This document shows, in pieces, positions 1-5,467 of a DNA stretch of 5,467 nt (its first letter is position 1; each line of letters begins with the position of its first letter). This DNA comes from an uncultured Bacteroidales bacterium (GTDB lineage: Bacteria; Bacteroidota; Bacteroidia; Bacteroidales; Bacteroidaceae). The DNA lies in NCBI GenBank assembly GCA_945871755.1, contig CAMBWV010000092.1, positions 1 to 5,467 of the forward strand, written 5' to 3'. A program made the position numbers and the translations under genes. Under the pieces are notes generated by a model that searched no databases, was not told where the DNA came from, and saw only the letters and a program-made list of their open reading frames with translations.

Positions 1-238
1 TGCACAGAGCAAGGTCCTCAACCAGCAGCTCTCCGAGAATCGTGCGCAGAGCGTTCGCGCTCAGTTCCTCGCCGCAGGTTACAATGCCAACTACATCAAG
101 TACACCACTGGTCGCGGTGAAGAAAACCCCGTGGCTAGCAACGCAACTGCCGAAGGCCGTCAGCAGAACCGCCGCGTAGAGGTTTACATCCTCCCCTCCA
201 AGGAAATGATTGAAGCTGCCAACCAGGCTGCCAAATAA
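1..238 (+). CDS. OmpA-family peptidoglycan-binding protein, C-terminal end (5' truncated by window)
   Basis: Only the last 78 residues are visible; the first complete codon starts at base 2 and the TAA stop is at 236-238. The reading frame shows the second half of an OmpA C-terminal domain: an NQQLSENRAQSVRAQFL helix, followed by GRGEENPVASN and then TAEGRQQNRRVEVYI. In this family the Arg of the LSxxRA helix, together with an Asp further upstream (outside the window), binds the diaminopimelate of peptidoglycan. A short tail, ILPSKEMIEAANQAAK, follows the domain; similar tails occur in Bacteroidales OmpA/YiaD-like envelope proteins. The protein should therefore sit in the outer membrane or periplasm and tether it to the cell wall. 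Whether the missing N-terminus is a lipoprotein, a glycine-zipper region or a beta-barrel cannot be seen. The domain differs clearly from that of the complete OmpA protein at 1229-2389, so the two are distant paralogues. The family call is firm; the exact subtype is not. Confidence 0.9.
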   Translation, partial: AQSKVLNQQLSENRAQSVRAQFLAAGYNANYIKYTTGRGEENPVASNATAEGRQQNRRVEVYILPSKEMIEAANQAAK

Positions 239-266
239 TCTCCGAATATCTAAATCTTAGGAAATA

Positions 267-303
267 AACACGGGCCGCACCTCGATTTGGTGCGGCCCGT
301 GTT
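267..303 (+). terminator. Strong intrinsic terminator behind the plus-strand ompA-like gene, possibly bidirectional
   Basis: A perfect 15-bp stem (267-281 pairs with 289-303) encloses a 7-nt loop, TCGATTT. It begins 28 bases after the stop codon at 238 and is followed by GATTTTCTTG. On the minus strand the stem is followed by TATTTCC, so it may also end minus-strand transcription from the AlkD-like gene, whose stop is about 100 bases away and which has no other hairpin behind it. The remaining spacer (239-404) holds no gene or other signal I can support. Confidence 0.85.
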
Positions 304-404
304 GATTTTCTTGTATAGGGATTTTGGGAGGGCTAGATGCTTTGTGGTGGAAAAGCGGTGTACGTTGGCTTGTCGTATATGAGTTGGCAGGCTCAGGCAG
401 GCGC

Positions 405-1085
405 CTACTTGCGCAGCGTGCGGAGGTAATCCTTTCGCTCGGGCGGAATGCGGTAGCTCTCTATGGCTTTTTGGATGGTTTTGCGATGCGTCCAAGGGTC
501 CAGTTGTCGGTTTTCAAGATAGGGTAGGGTGGCTTCCCATTGTTTGGCCAAGGCAGTGGCAAAAAACCATGCCACCATCATCTTCACATAGTATTCTTCA
601 CTGCGAATGGCAGCAGGAATCTCAAGAATGTCAGCGGAGAAAGAGTCGTCAAGGAAATGTGTCATCAGCATACGTAGCCCAAAGCGACACGTGTATGTAT
701 GGGACGAACTGCTCCAGCGCAGAAGGTTTTCAAGCAGTTGTGCCTTGTGCTTTGCAAAGACCTTGGGCGACAGCGTATCGCACACTGCCCAGTTGTCCAC
801 GTAGGGCAGAAAGCGATCTGTTAAGTCTAGGCAGCGGTCGTAATCCTTCACCAGAGAGATGAGCATCCCGTGCAACATATCCTCTTCGTAATAGGAATGG
901 GGCAGGTGAGAGAGAAATGACATGCTGTCTGCTTCCCCCTTTGCGAAACTGCGCGCAATGGTTCGCAGCAAAGGCACCCGCACACCAATGAAATGACTGG
1001 GCGGAAAGCCTGGCGTAAGTTTAGCAATGAAGGCAGCATACGCAGCATCGCGCATGCCGAAAAGATTTTGTTGAAGTTCGTTCAT
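405..1085 (-). CDS. AlkD-like DNA alkylation repair protein (HEAT-like repeat DNA glycosylase family)
   Basis: The 226-residue product matches the AlkD family of all-helical HEAT-like repeat proteins, whose studied members remove N3- and N7-alkylated bases from DNA without flipping them out. Visible landmarks are IGVRVPLLRTIAR (33-45), YYEEDMLHGMLI (65-76), DNWAVCD (97-103) and TIQKAIESYRI (203-213). W99 and D103 keep the W-x3-D spacing of the catalytic pair in Bacillus cereus AlkD (W109/D113). By eye alignment, the third key aromatic (W187 there) corresponds to K206 here, so this is not a canonical AlkD and glycosylase activity is uncertain. I chose the ATG at 1083-1085 (MNELQQ) because family similarity begins there; an in-frame TTG at 1101-1103 would add only six unsupported residues. 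The gene lies alone between the 3' ends of two ompA genes. It has no clear Shine-Dalgarno sequence, and probably acts in the cytoplasm on chromosomal DNA. Confidence 0.88.
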   Translation of the reverse strand: MNELQQNLFGMRDAAYAAFIAKLTPGFPPSHFIGVRVPLLRTIARSFAKGEADSMSFLSHLPHSYYEEDMLHGMLISLVKDYDRCLDLTDRFLPYVDNWAVCDTLSPKVFAKHKAQLLENLLRWSSSSHTYTCRFGLRMLMTHFLDDSFSADILEIPAAIRSEEYYVKMMVAWFFATALAKQWEATLPYLENRQLDPWTHRKTIQKAIESYRIPPERKDYLRTLRK

Positions 1086-1100
1086 CGGTTTACACAGAAG

Positions 1101-1107
1101 CAAAATA
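1101..1107 (-). promoter_or_regulatory. Possible -7 box for the AlkD-like gene
   Basis: Read on the minus strand this is TATTTTG, one base short of the Bacteroidetes -7 consensus TAnnTTTG. It would place the transcription start only about 10 bases before the ATG at 1085. No matching -33 TTTG is obvious. The terminator at 1173-1210 belongs to the upstream ompA gene and should block read-through, so a promoter is expected between about 1086 and 1172. This is the best but weak candidate. Confidence 0.2.
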
Positions 1108-1172
1108 GTATTTCCTTAGTATCTTCTTAGTTTTTCAGAAATTCTTGCTGAGAATCTTAGCGAAAGATACGT

Positions 1173-1210
1173 AAAAAATAAGGGCTGCACCAAAATCTGG
1201 CGCAGCCCTT
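1173..1210 (-). terminator. Intrinsic terminator of the complete ompA gene
   Basis: On the minus strand a GC-rich hairpin starts 18 bases after the ompA stop. Bases 1199-1210 pair with 1180-1191, with one A-C mismatch, around a 7-nt loop (AGATTTT on the minus strand). The stem is followed by A and then six T residues (1178-1173), the classic form of a Rho-independent terminator. The plus-strand side has no comparable T-run, so it is oriented for ompA. It separates ompA from the downstream AlkD-like gene. Confidence 0.9.
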
Positions 1211-1228
1211 TATTCTTAGTGGATTTGA

Positions 1229-2389
1229 TTACATGAGAGTAACGGTAGCACGACGGTTGTAAGAGTAGGGAGTGAGGTTGTTGACGCCACCCTTAGACTC
1301 TACTACAATCTGGTCGCGGCTTACGCCCATCTTCACGAGTTCGTCGGCAACAGCCTGAGCACGCTTCTCGGAGAGAGCCTGGTTGAATTCGGGCTTACCA
1401 GTCTTGCTGTCAGCGTAACCTACTACGTGAATCTTCTTGCCGTTAGCCTTTGCGTAGTCAGCAACTTCCTGTACGTTGACGAGGTCCTTGCGGCTAGCAA
1501 TCTTGGCAGAACCGATGTTGAAGAATACGCTCTGAGAAGTGCAAACGACCTTTTCAACAGATTCAACAGCGGCAGCAGTTGCAGGCTTCTGGTTGGCGAG
1601 GAGGTCGCGGAGACGTGCGTTTTCGTCCTGCTGGTCGCGGAGAGAAGCATTGAGAGCGTCGATCTGCTCCTGGTTCATAGCCATGAGGGCTTCTACGTCG
1701 GGAGCCTTATCCCAGTTGTGCTTTCTGCTGAGCTGGTAGGTAACGCCTACAGATACGCCCACCTGCTTGTCCCAGTGACGGCAGGTGAACTTCTCGTGGC
1801 TACCATAGGGGTCAGCAACAGCGTTGTCAAAGTTTCCTTCCATCCATGCGGTGTACACCTCAAAGTTGATGGCGAAGCGGTCGCTTACGCGGAAGGTGTT
1901 GAGGATACCGGCATTGTAGGAGAACTCAAGGTTCCTGGGATCGATGGTGCTGGTCAGACCGACACCGAGGTAGGGGATGAAGTTCCAAACGCGCTTCTCG
2001 TTGTAGCCGAAGAAGAGGTTAGAGAAGTTGAACATCACGTCCTCGTGTACGTTCCAGAACTTGTAAGACTTGTGGTCGTTGCGGGTGTTTACCTGCTTGG
2101 CCCAGAGACCCTGGAACTTCGTACGAAGACCAATGCCAGGAGTATGCCACTTACCGATAGCAACATCGAAGCCGAAAGTGCCACGGTCAACGCTGAAGGG
2201 GTTCTTGTTGCCACAGTTATCCTGCGAAGTGTAGGAGGCGTTGAAGTTGGCGCCTGCCTGAATGAACCAGTTAGCACCGAAGGTGTTGGTAACAACCTTG
2301 TGCTTGTGCACGGGAACTTCAGTAGTGCCCTGTGCTGCAGCATTCATAGCGAAACCTACGAATGCGAGCGCAATCATTAACTTTTTCAT
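1229..2389 (-). CDS. OmpA-family outer-membrane protein (beta-barrel, coiled-coil and peptidoglycan-binding domain)
   Basis: Complete 386-residue protein. Residues 1-19 form a signal peptide (MKK, hydrophobic core, NAAA) with likely cleavage before Q20; a Gln in this place is typical of Bacteroidetes signal peptidase I substrates. Residues about 30-220 are rich in alternating aromatic and polar strands (e.g. NWFIQAGANF, RVWNFIPYLGVGL, VGVSVGVTYQL) and look like an OmpA-type beta-barrel. Residues 232-266 (MNQEQIDALNASLRDQQDE and following) are predicted coiled coil. Residues 285-386 are an OmpA C-terminal domain: VFFNIGSAKI, VVGYADSKTG with D327, NQALSEKRAQAV with R343, and YNRRATV. D327 and R343 correspond to the peptidoglycan-binding Asp/Arg pair. 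The layout resembles the major OmpA-like proteins of Porphyromonas. It likely anchors the outer membrane to the cell wall and may be abundant. It has three cysteines (C59, C203, C283). Its own promoter and terminator make it a single-gene unit. Confidence 0.93.
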   Translation of the reverse strand: MKKLMIALAFVGFAMNAAAQGTTEVPVHKHKVVTNTFGANWFIQAGANFNASYTSQDNCGNKNPFSVDRGTFGFDVAIGKWHTPGIGLRTKFQGLWAKQVNTRNDHKSYKFWNVHEDVMFNFSNLFFGYNEKRVWNFIPYLGVGLTSTIDPRNLEFSYNAGILNTFRVSDRFAINFEVYTAWMEGNFDNAVADPYGSHEKFTCRHWDKQVGVSVGVTYQLSRKHNWDKAPDVEALMAMNQEQIDALNASLRDQQDENARLRDLLANQKPATAAAVESVEKVVCTSQSVFFNIGSAKIASRKDLVNVQEVADYAKANGKKIHVVGYADSKTGKPEFNQALSEKRAQAVADELVKMGVSRDQIVVESKGGVNNLTPYSYNRRATVTLM

Positions 2390-2531
2390 AACTATAACTA
2401 TAAGTGTAAATTAAAATTTTCTAGTTGAATGGGGATGGGAAACCTGTGAGCGAAAGGGTTCGTCCTGAGCTTCGGCACCCTGCTTTTGGATGGCCAATGC
2501 GCAGTAAGGGCTACTGCGCGGAGCCTATTCC
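2390..2531 (-). promoter_or_regulatory. Predicted long 5' leader of ompA
   Basis: If transcription starts a few bases beyond the -7 box at 2538-2545, the ompA mRNA has an untranslated leader of about 140 nt. It starts with a stem-loop (2499-2519) and may hold a second short stem (2455-2459 with 2477-2481). The last part is AT-rich. Just before the ATG there are two tandem copies of TATAGT (minus strand; 2402-2397 and 2396-2391) and no Shine-Dalgarno sequence, as is usual in Bacteroidetes. I see no convincing small ORF or known riboswitch in it. Confidence 0.5.
2499..2519 (-). promoter_or_regulatory. Stem-loop near the 5' end of the ompA leader
   Basis: GCGCAGTA at 2499-2506 pairs perfectly with TACTGCGC at 2512-2519: an 8-bp stem with a 5-nt loop (GCCCT on the minus strand). 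It would begin about 12 nt from the predicted transcript start. No T-run follows it in either direction, so it is not an ordinary terminator. A role in mRNA stability or sRNA control is only inference. Confidence 0.55.
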
Positions 2532-2537
2532 GTTGTG

Positions 2538-2545
2538 CAAAGGTA
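2538..2545 (-). promoter_or_regulatory. Bacteroidetes-type -7 promoter box for ompA
   Basis: On the minus strand this reads TACCTTTG, an exact match to the TAnnTTTG -7 element used by the Bacteroidetes housekeeping sigma factor, preceded by an AT-rich stretch (TATAAATTATTAC). No good -33 TTTG lies at the usual distance; that position is occupied by a palindrome (2563-2572). Transcription is expected to start near 2531-2533 and run into ompA. Confidence 0.7.
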
Positions 2546-2562
2546 GTAATAATTTATAACCC

Positions 2563-2572
2563 AGCACGTGCT
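2563..2572. promoter_or_regulatory. 10-bp palindrome in the -33 region of the ompA promoter
   Basis: AGCACGTGCT is a perfect inverted repeat. It occupies about -32 to -41 relative to the predicted ompA start, where the -33 element would be expected. It could be a protein-binding site or chance; a single short palindrome is weak evidence. Confidence 0.25.
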
Positions 2573-2600
2573 TCCCTTTAAAAATTAGCCCGTTTCCCCG

Positions 2601-2635
2601 AAAAAAGCATAAAAATCCCAAAATCTCCGCGATTT
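2601..2635 (-). terminator. Possible weak terminator of mutL
   Basis: On the minus strand, AAATC (2635-2631) can pair with GATTT (2625-2621) around a 5-nt loop. This overlaps the last bases of the mutL stop codon. It is followed by TGGGATTTTTATGC and then a run of six T (2606-2601). The stem is only 5 bp and AT-rich, so termination would be inefficient; read-through into the ompA leader is possible. No better hairpin lies in 2573-2633. Confidence 0.25.
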
Positions 2636-4598
2636 AGCACAATATCTTCCCGATTTTCTCGTTGGAAAGGTTCGCCATGGTGGGTTGTCCCTCGGGCGTG
2701 AAGTAGGGAGTGTCGGTGGCAAAGAGGCGGATGAGGAGGTCTTGCATCTCTGTGTCGCTCAGGGCCTGGCCAATGGGCATGGCGGCGCGGCGGGCGAGGG
2801 AGGCGGCGATGATATGGTGTATCTGCTCCTTCACCTCCACCTGTCCGTGGAGCGCGTCGTCAACGAGAGATTGCAGGAGTGTGGCAGGGTCGAGTCCTTC
2901 GGTGCCTGCGGGAATGCCGAGGATGGAGTAGGAACCGCCGCCGAGGGGCGAGAGGTCGAAACCGATACCCGTCAGTTCCTCGGTGAGTTGGTCGAGCATA
3001 TGGGCTGCCGTGGGCGAGAGTTGAATCAGGGCGGGGAAGAGAAGGCCCTGGGTGAAACCGCGACGCTCGGCCAGTTGCCGCTTATAGACATCGTAGAGCA
3101 CGCGGATATGGGCGCGGTGTTGGTCAACGATGAGCAGGCCATCAGCCGTCGAAACGATGATGTAGCGTCCGTGGTGTTGCAGGCATTGCATTTCGCCTTG
3201 CGTCCAAGCCGATTGGTCTGCCGCTGGCAGGTCGGCGTAGAGGGTAGGAGGTGCGGCCTCGTCCTGACTGGGGGCGATGGGTGCGGCCGACAGCGCGTTG
3301 GCTTCGGGCGAGGAACCGCTTTTTGCGGCAGCGGGAGCCGTTAGTTCGGCATAGAGGTCCTCCCAACCTGCGGGCGCGGCCTGCTGGTGGCTGGAGTAGG
3401 ACGAACTGCCGCCTTGGCTGCTGCCACCTGTGCCCTTAGCAGGGGCAGAAGAGTGGGCAGACGATTTATAGGTAGGGCTGTCGGAATCTTCAAAGGGATT
3501 GAAATCCTGGTTGACGTGTACCTGCGGCATTTGGAGGTTGCTGAAATCGCCCGTGAAAGTCGGGATGTCGGGCTTGCCTGCCGTATCGAAATCGAGGGCG
3601 GGTATGGCGTCGTGTTTGCCCAGTGCTTCGCGTACGCCGGCCAGCAGGATGGGCCAAATGGCTTGCTCGTCTTGAAATTTGATTTCTGTCTTCTGTGGGT
3701 GGATGTTTACATCAATGCGCGCGGGGTCAATCTGGAAATTGACGAAGTAGGAAACCTGCGTGCCGTCTGCAATGAGGCGTTCGTAGGCAGTTTGGAGCGC
3801 TTTGTTGAAATAGGGGTGGCGCATGTAGCGGCCGTTGACGAAGAAGAACTGCTGGGCACCTTTCTTCTTGGCCCCTTGGGGCGTGCCCACAAATCCACTG
3901 ATTTGTACGAGTTCGGTATCCACCTGAATGGGCACAAGTTGGGCATCCATGCGTTTGCCAAAGAGGTCGAGGATGCGCTTCTTGAAACCGCCCGTGGGTA
4001 GTTGCTGAAGCAGGCTGTCGCCCGAATAGAGCGAAAATTCTACCTCAGGATGCGCCAGCGCGATGCGCTCAAATTCGCTCAGGATATGATTGAGTTCTGT
4101 CTGGTTAGACTTGAGAAATTTGCGGCGTGCGGGGATATTGAAGAAGAGGTTACGCACGAGGAAATTGGCGCCTATGGGGCAGGTCACGGGCACTTGCTCC
4201 TTGACGTGGCTTCCTTCGATGAGGAGAGACGTGCCTAGGTCGTTCTCAGCCTGACGGGTGCGCAATTCCACCTGTGCCACAGCTGCGATGGAAGCCAGTG
4301 CTTCGCCGCGAAATCCCATGGTGCGGAGCGCGAAGAGGTCGGTAGCCTCTGTGATTTTGGATGTAGCATGCCGCTCGAAGGCTAGGCGCGCATCGGTATC
4401 GCTCATGCCCTTGCCGTTGTCCACCACCTGTATGCTGTCCTTGCCTGCTTCGATGACTTTTATCTGCACCTTCGTGGCACCTGCATCAAGGGCGTTTTCC
4501 ACCAGTTCCTTGATGACAGAGGAAGGACGCTGTATGACTTCGCCGGCTGCAATCTGGTTGGCCACACTGTCGGGAAGCAGTTTGATGATATCGCTCAT
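2634..4598 (-). CDS. mutL: DNA mismatch repair protein MutL
   Basis: The 654-residue MutL couples mismatch recognition by MutS to strand removal. Residues 1-330 are the GHKL ATPase: NQIAAGEV (14-21), KELVENALDAGA (30-41; E31 and N35 match E. coli E29 and N33), DNGKGM (60-65), GFRGEALAS (95-103), and HPQKTEIKF with the lysine K303. Residues 331-460 form a Ser/Gly/Ala/Pro-rich linker with an NPF motif (367-369) and two LYA(E/D)L copies (415-419, 453-457). Residues 461-654 are the dimerisation domain, with QGLLFP (517-522) resembling the MutL beta-clamp-binding motif. The endonuclease motif DQHAxxE is DQHRAHI (492-498) and the metal-site CPHGRP is TPEGQP (634-639), so nicking activity is doubtful. 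Start chosen at the ATG at 4598 (MSDIIKLLPD), where family similarity begins; an in-frame upstream start at 4637 adds 13 unsupported residues. It lies 56 bases behind the OstA-like gene and is probably co-transcribed with it. Confidence 0.97.
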   Translation of the reverse strand: MSDIIKLLPDSVANQIAAGEVIQRPSSVIKELVENALDAGATKVQIKVIEAGKDSIQVVDNGKGMSDTDARLAFERHATSKITEATDLFALRTMGFRGEALASIAAVAQVELRTRQAENDLGTSLLIEGSHVKEQVPVTCPIGANFLVRNLFFNIPARRKFLKSNQTELNHILSEFERIALAHPEVEFSLYSGDSLLQQLPTGGFKKRILDLFGKRMDAQLVPIQVDTELVQISGFVGTPQGAKKKGAQQFFFVNGRYMRHPYFNKALQTAYERLIADGTQVSYFVNFQIDPARIDVNIHPQKTEIKFQDEQAIWPILLAGVREALGKHDAIPALDFDTAGKPDIPTFTGDFSNLQMPQVHVNQDFNPFEDSDSPTYKSSAHSSAPAKGTGGSSQGGSSSYSSHQQAAPAGWEDLYAELTAPAAAKSGSSPEANALSAAPIAPSQDEAAPPTLYADLPAADQSAWTQGEMQCLQHHGRYIIVSTADGLLIVDQHRAHIRVLYDVYKRQLAERRGFTQGLLFPALIQLSPTAAHMLDQLTEELTGIGFDLSPLGGGSYSILGIPAGTEGLDPATLLQSLVDDALHGQVEVKEQIHHIIAASLARRAAMPIGQALSDTEMQDLLIRLFATDTPYFTPEGQPTMANLSNEKIGKILC

Positions 4599-4620
4599 GT
4601 ATCTTTTTTTGAATGATGAA

Positions 4621-4642
4621 GGTAGGATTTCTATCACCTACC
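4621..4642 (-). other. Small hairpin in the spacer between the OstA-like gene and mutL
   Basis: GGTAGG (4621-4626) pairs with CCTACC (4637-4642) around a 10-nt loop, 12 bases after the stop codon of the upstream gene. No T-run follows it on the minus strand; an A-rich stretch leads to the mutL ATG instead. It is therefore not a normal terminator. It may be chance or a weak structure in the shared transcript. Confidence 0.3.
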
Positions 4643-4654
4643 AGAAAAAGCGGG

Positions 4655-5467
4655 CTAGTCCTGGGATTTTTTCTTGCCCAGTTTTTTGATGGGCGGCTCT
4701 CGGCGGATGGAAGCCTTGAGCTCGCTGCCCGATTTCTTGGCGCGCCATTCGAAAAGGTCGTACTTGTCGCGCGGTCGTATGTAGTCGAACCAGGCGAAGG
4801 AGGGTAGGAAAGTGCGGTCCTGCGGTGCGAGGCCGATGGGATAGAGTTCGCCCTGTGCCGCCGTGGTCCATATCTTCTTCATCTTGCGGTCTTCGAGGTA
4901 GAGGCGCATGGCTGCCGTTTCCAGGTAGTTCTGATAGAGCAGAGCGCTGTCCTTTTCGAGCGGATAAAAGATGACGCAGACATTGCCGTCGGCATTATTC
5001 TGGTAGATTTCGCCCTTGCTGTCGAAGAAAGCGCGCATCAGGTTGCTCGCCACCTGGTTGTAGTGTGTGCTGTCCAGGCGCTCCACCATTAGGGCCTGGC
5101 GTTGCACGTAGATACTGTCAAGGGTGGAGTCGTTGCTGAAAACGTTGATTTCCTCACCAATAATCTGGCGGTTGTCACTCCAAACAATGGGGTCGCGGTA
5201 CAGGTCGATGCGTTTCAGCTGCGAGTTGGCTACCATCGAATCGCAAACCAGCTGCACGTCGGAGCGGTAGGAACGCACGTGGGGACAAGCGTGCATGACA
5301 CGATAGACGGAGTCTGTGCGAATGTTGTAGGTGAACATACGAATGGTGTCGGCATGCACGAAGAGGGTATCGTCCGACTGCGAGAAATCTTTCGCCAAAG
5401 CACGTCCGTAGGCAATCGCCTCGCCTGTGTTCTCGTTGTAGCGGCAGTAGTCGCCGTACATCCGATT
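4655..5467 (-). CDS. OstA/LptA-like protein, C-terminal part (5' end beyond window)
   Basis: The frame stays open to the right edge (codons for N-R precede the first visible Met), so 270 residues of a longer protein are seen; the Met at 5459-5461 need not be the start. Segments match the Bacteroidales OstA-like family: MYGDYCRYNENTGEAIAYGR, then DDTLFVHADTIRM, DVQLVCDSMV, GEEINVF, an ADGNVCVIFYP stretch, and near the end IWTTAAQGELYPIG and FAWFDYIRP. The repeated short beta-strands with GxA, ADT and CDS turns fit the beta-jellyroll of LptA/OstA proteins, which carry lipopolysaccharide across the periplasm. That role is inferred from the family. The C-terminus is a basic tail (KKLGKKKSQD). Any signal peptide lies outside the window. 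No terminator separates it from mutL, 56 bases downstream. The family call is strong; the precise function in Bacteroidetes LPS export is less certain. Confidence 0.85.
   Translation of the reverse strand, partial: NRMYGDYCRYNENTGEAIAYGRALAKDFSQSDDTLFVHADTIRMFTYNIRTDSVYRVMHACPHVRSYRSDVQLVCDSMVANSQLKRIDLYRDPIVWSDNRQIIGEEINVFSNDSTLDSIYVQRQALMVERLDSTHYNQVASNLMRAFFDSKGEIYQNNADGNVCVIFYPLEKDSALLYQNYLETAAMRLYLEDRKMKKIWTTAAQGELYPIGLAPQDRTFLPSFAWFDYIRPRDKYDLFEWRAKKSGSELKASIRREPPIKKLGKKKSQD

Noticed and set aside
250..527. Small open frames in and around the 239-404 spacer
   Set aside because: They cross the terminator or overlap the AlkD-like gene in another frame and have no coding features.
1086..1103. 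Upstream TTG start for the AlkD-like gene
   Set aside because: It adds six unsupported residues; the ATG at 1085 fits family length, and the weak -7 candidate overlaps the TTG.
1141..1155. ATTCT/AGAAT 5-bp inverted repeat upstream of the AlkD-like gene
   Set aside because: Too short and AT-rich to support an operator or terminator by itself.
1427..2380. Long open frame (317 codons) on the plus strand opposite ompA
   Set aside because: It is an antisense shadow of a clearly recognised OmpA gene, has no recognisable domain and no start signals. High codon bias in the real gene explains the lack of stops.
2455..2481. Stretch resembling the dispersed repeat with TTCGTCCTGAGCTT found in several Proteobacteria
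   Set aside because: Only a partial match, single copy in this window, and the organism appears to be a Bacteroidetes; probably chance. It may form a short leader stem only.
2685..4001. Two long plus-strand open frames opposite mutL (2685-3344 and 3387-4001)
   Set aside because: They lie antisense to conserved MutL domains and their translations resemble no protein family I recognise.
4599..4637. N-terminal extension of MutL from an upstream in-frame start
   Set aside because: MutL proteins start shortly before the LLPDSVANQIAAGEV segment; the extra 13 residues run into the spacer and show no family similarity.

Overview
The window looks like a piece of a Bacteroidales chromosome, most likely Prevotellaceae. 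Four things point there: an OstA-like gene directly upstream of mutL, OmpA-family porins with a signal peptide cut before Gln, a TAnnTTTG-type -7 promoter box, and A-rich start regions without clear Shine-Dalgarno sequences. The genus call is inference from family resemblance only. No mobile element, CRISPR array, tRNA or rRNA is visible.

Layout, left to right. The 3' end of a plus-strand OmpA-family gene (1-238) is followed by a strong hairpin terminator (267-303). All remaining genes are on the minus strand: an AlkD-like DNA alkylation repair protein (405-1085), a complete OmpA-family outer-membrane protein (1229-2389) with its own terminator on the left and promoter on the right, the mismatch-repair protein MutL (2634-4598), and the C-terminal part of an OstA/LptA-like protein (4655 to the right edge).

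Functionally there are two themes. One is the cell envelope: two OmpA-type peptidoglycan-binding proteins and an OstA-like protein presumably linked to LPS export. The other is DNA repair: MutL and the AlkD-like protein. The OstA-like gene and mutL probably share a transcript, with a 56-base gap and no terminator. The complete ompA gene appears to be its own unit, with a predicted leader of about 140 nt that begins with a stem-loop. The AlkD-like gene lies between the 3' ends of the two ompA genes.

No new multi-gene system was found. The points worth a second look are the degenerate endonuclease site in MutL, the missing third catalytic aromatic residue in the AlkD-like protein, the structured ompA leader, and the near-identical terminators behind the two ompA genes.
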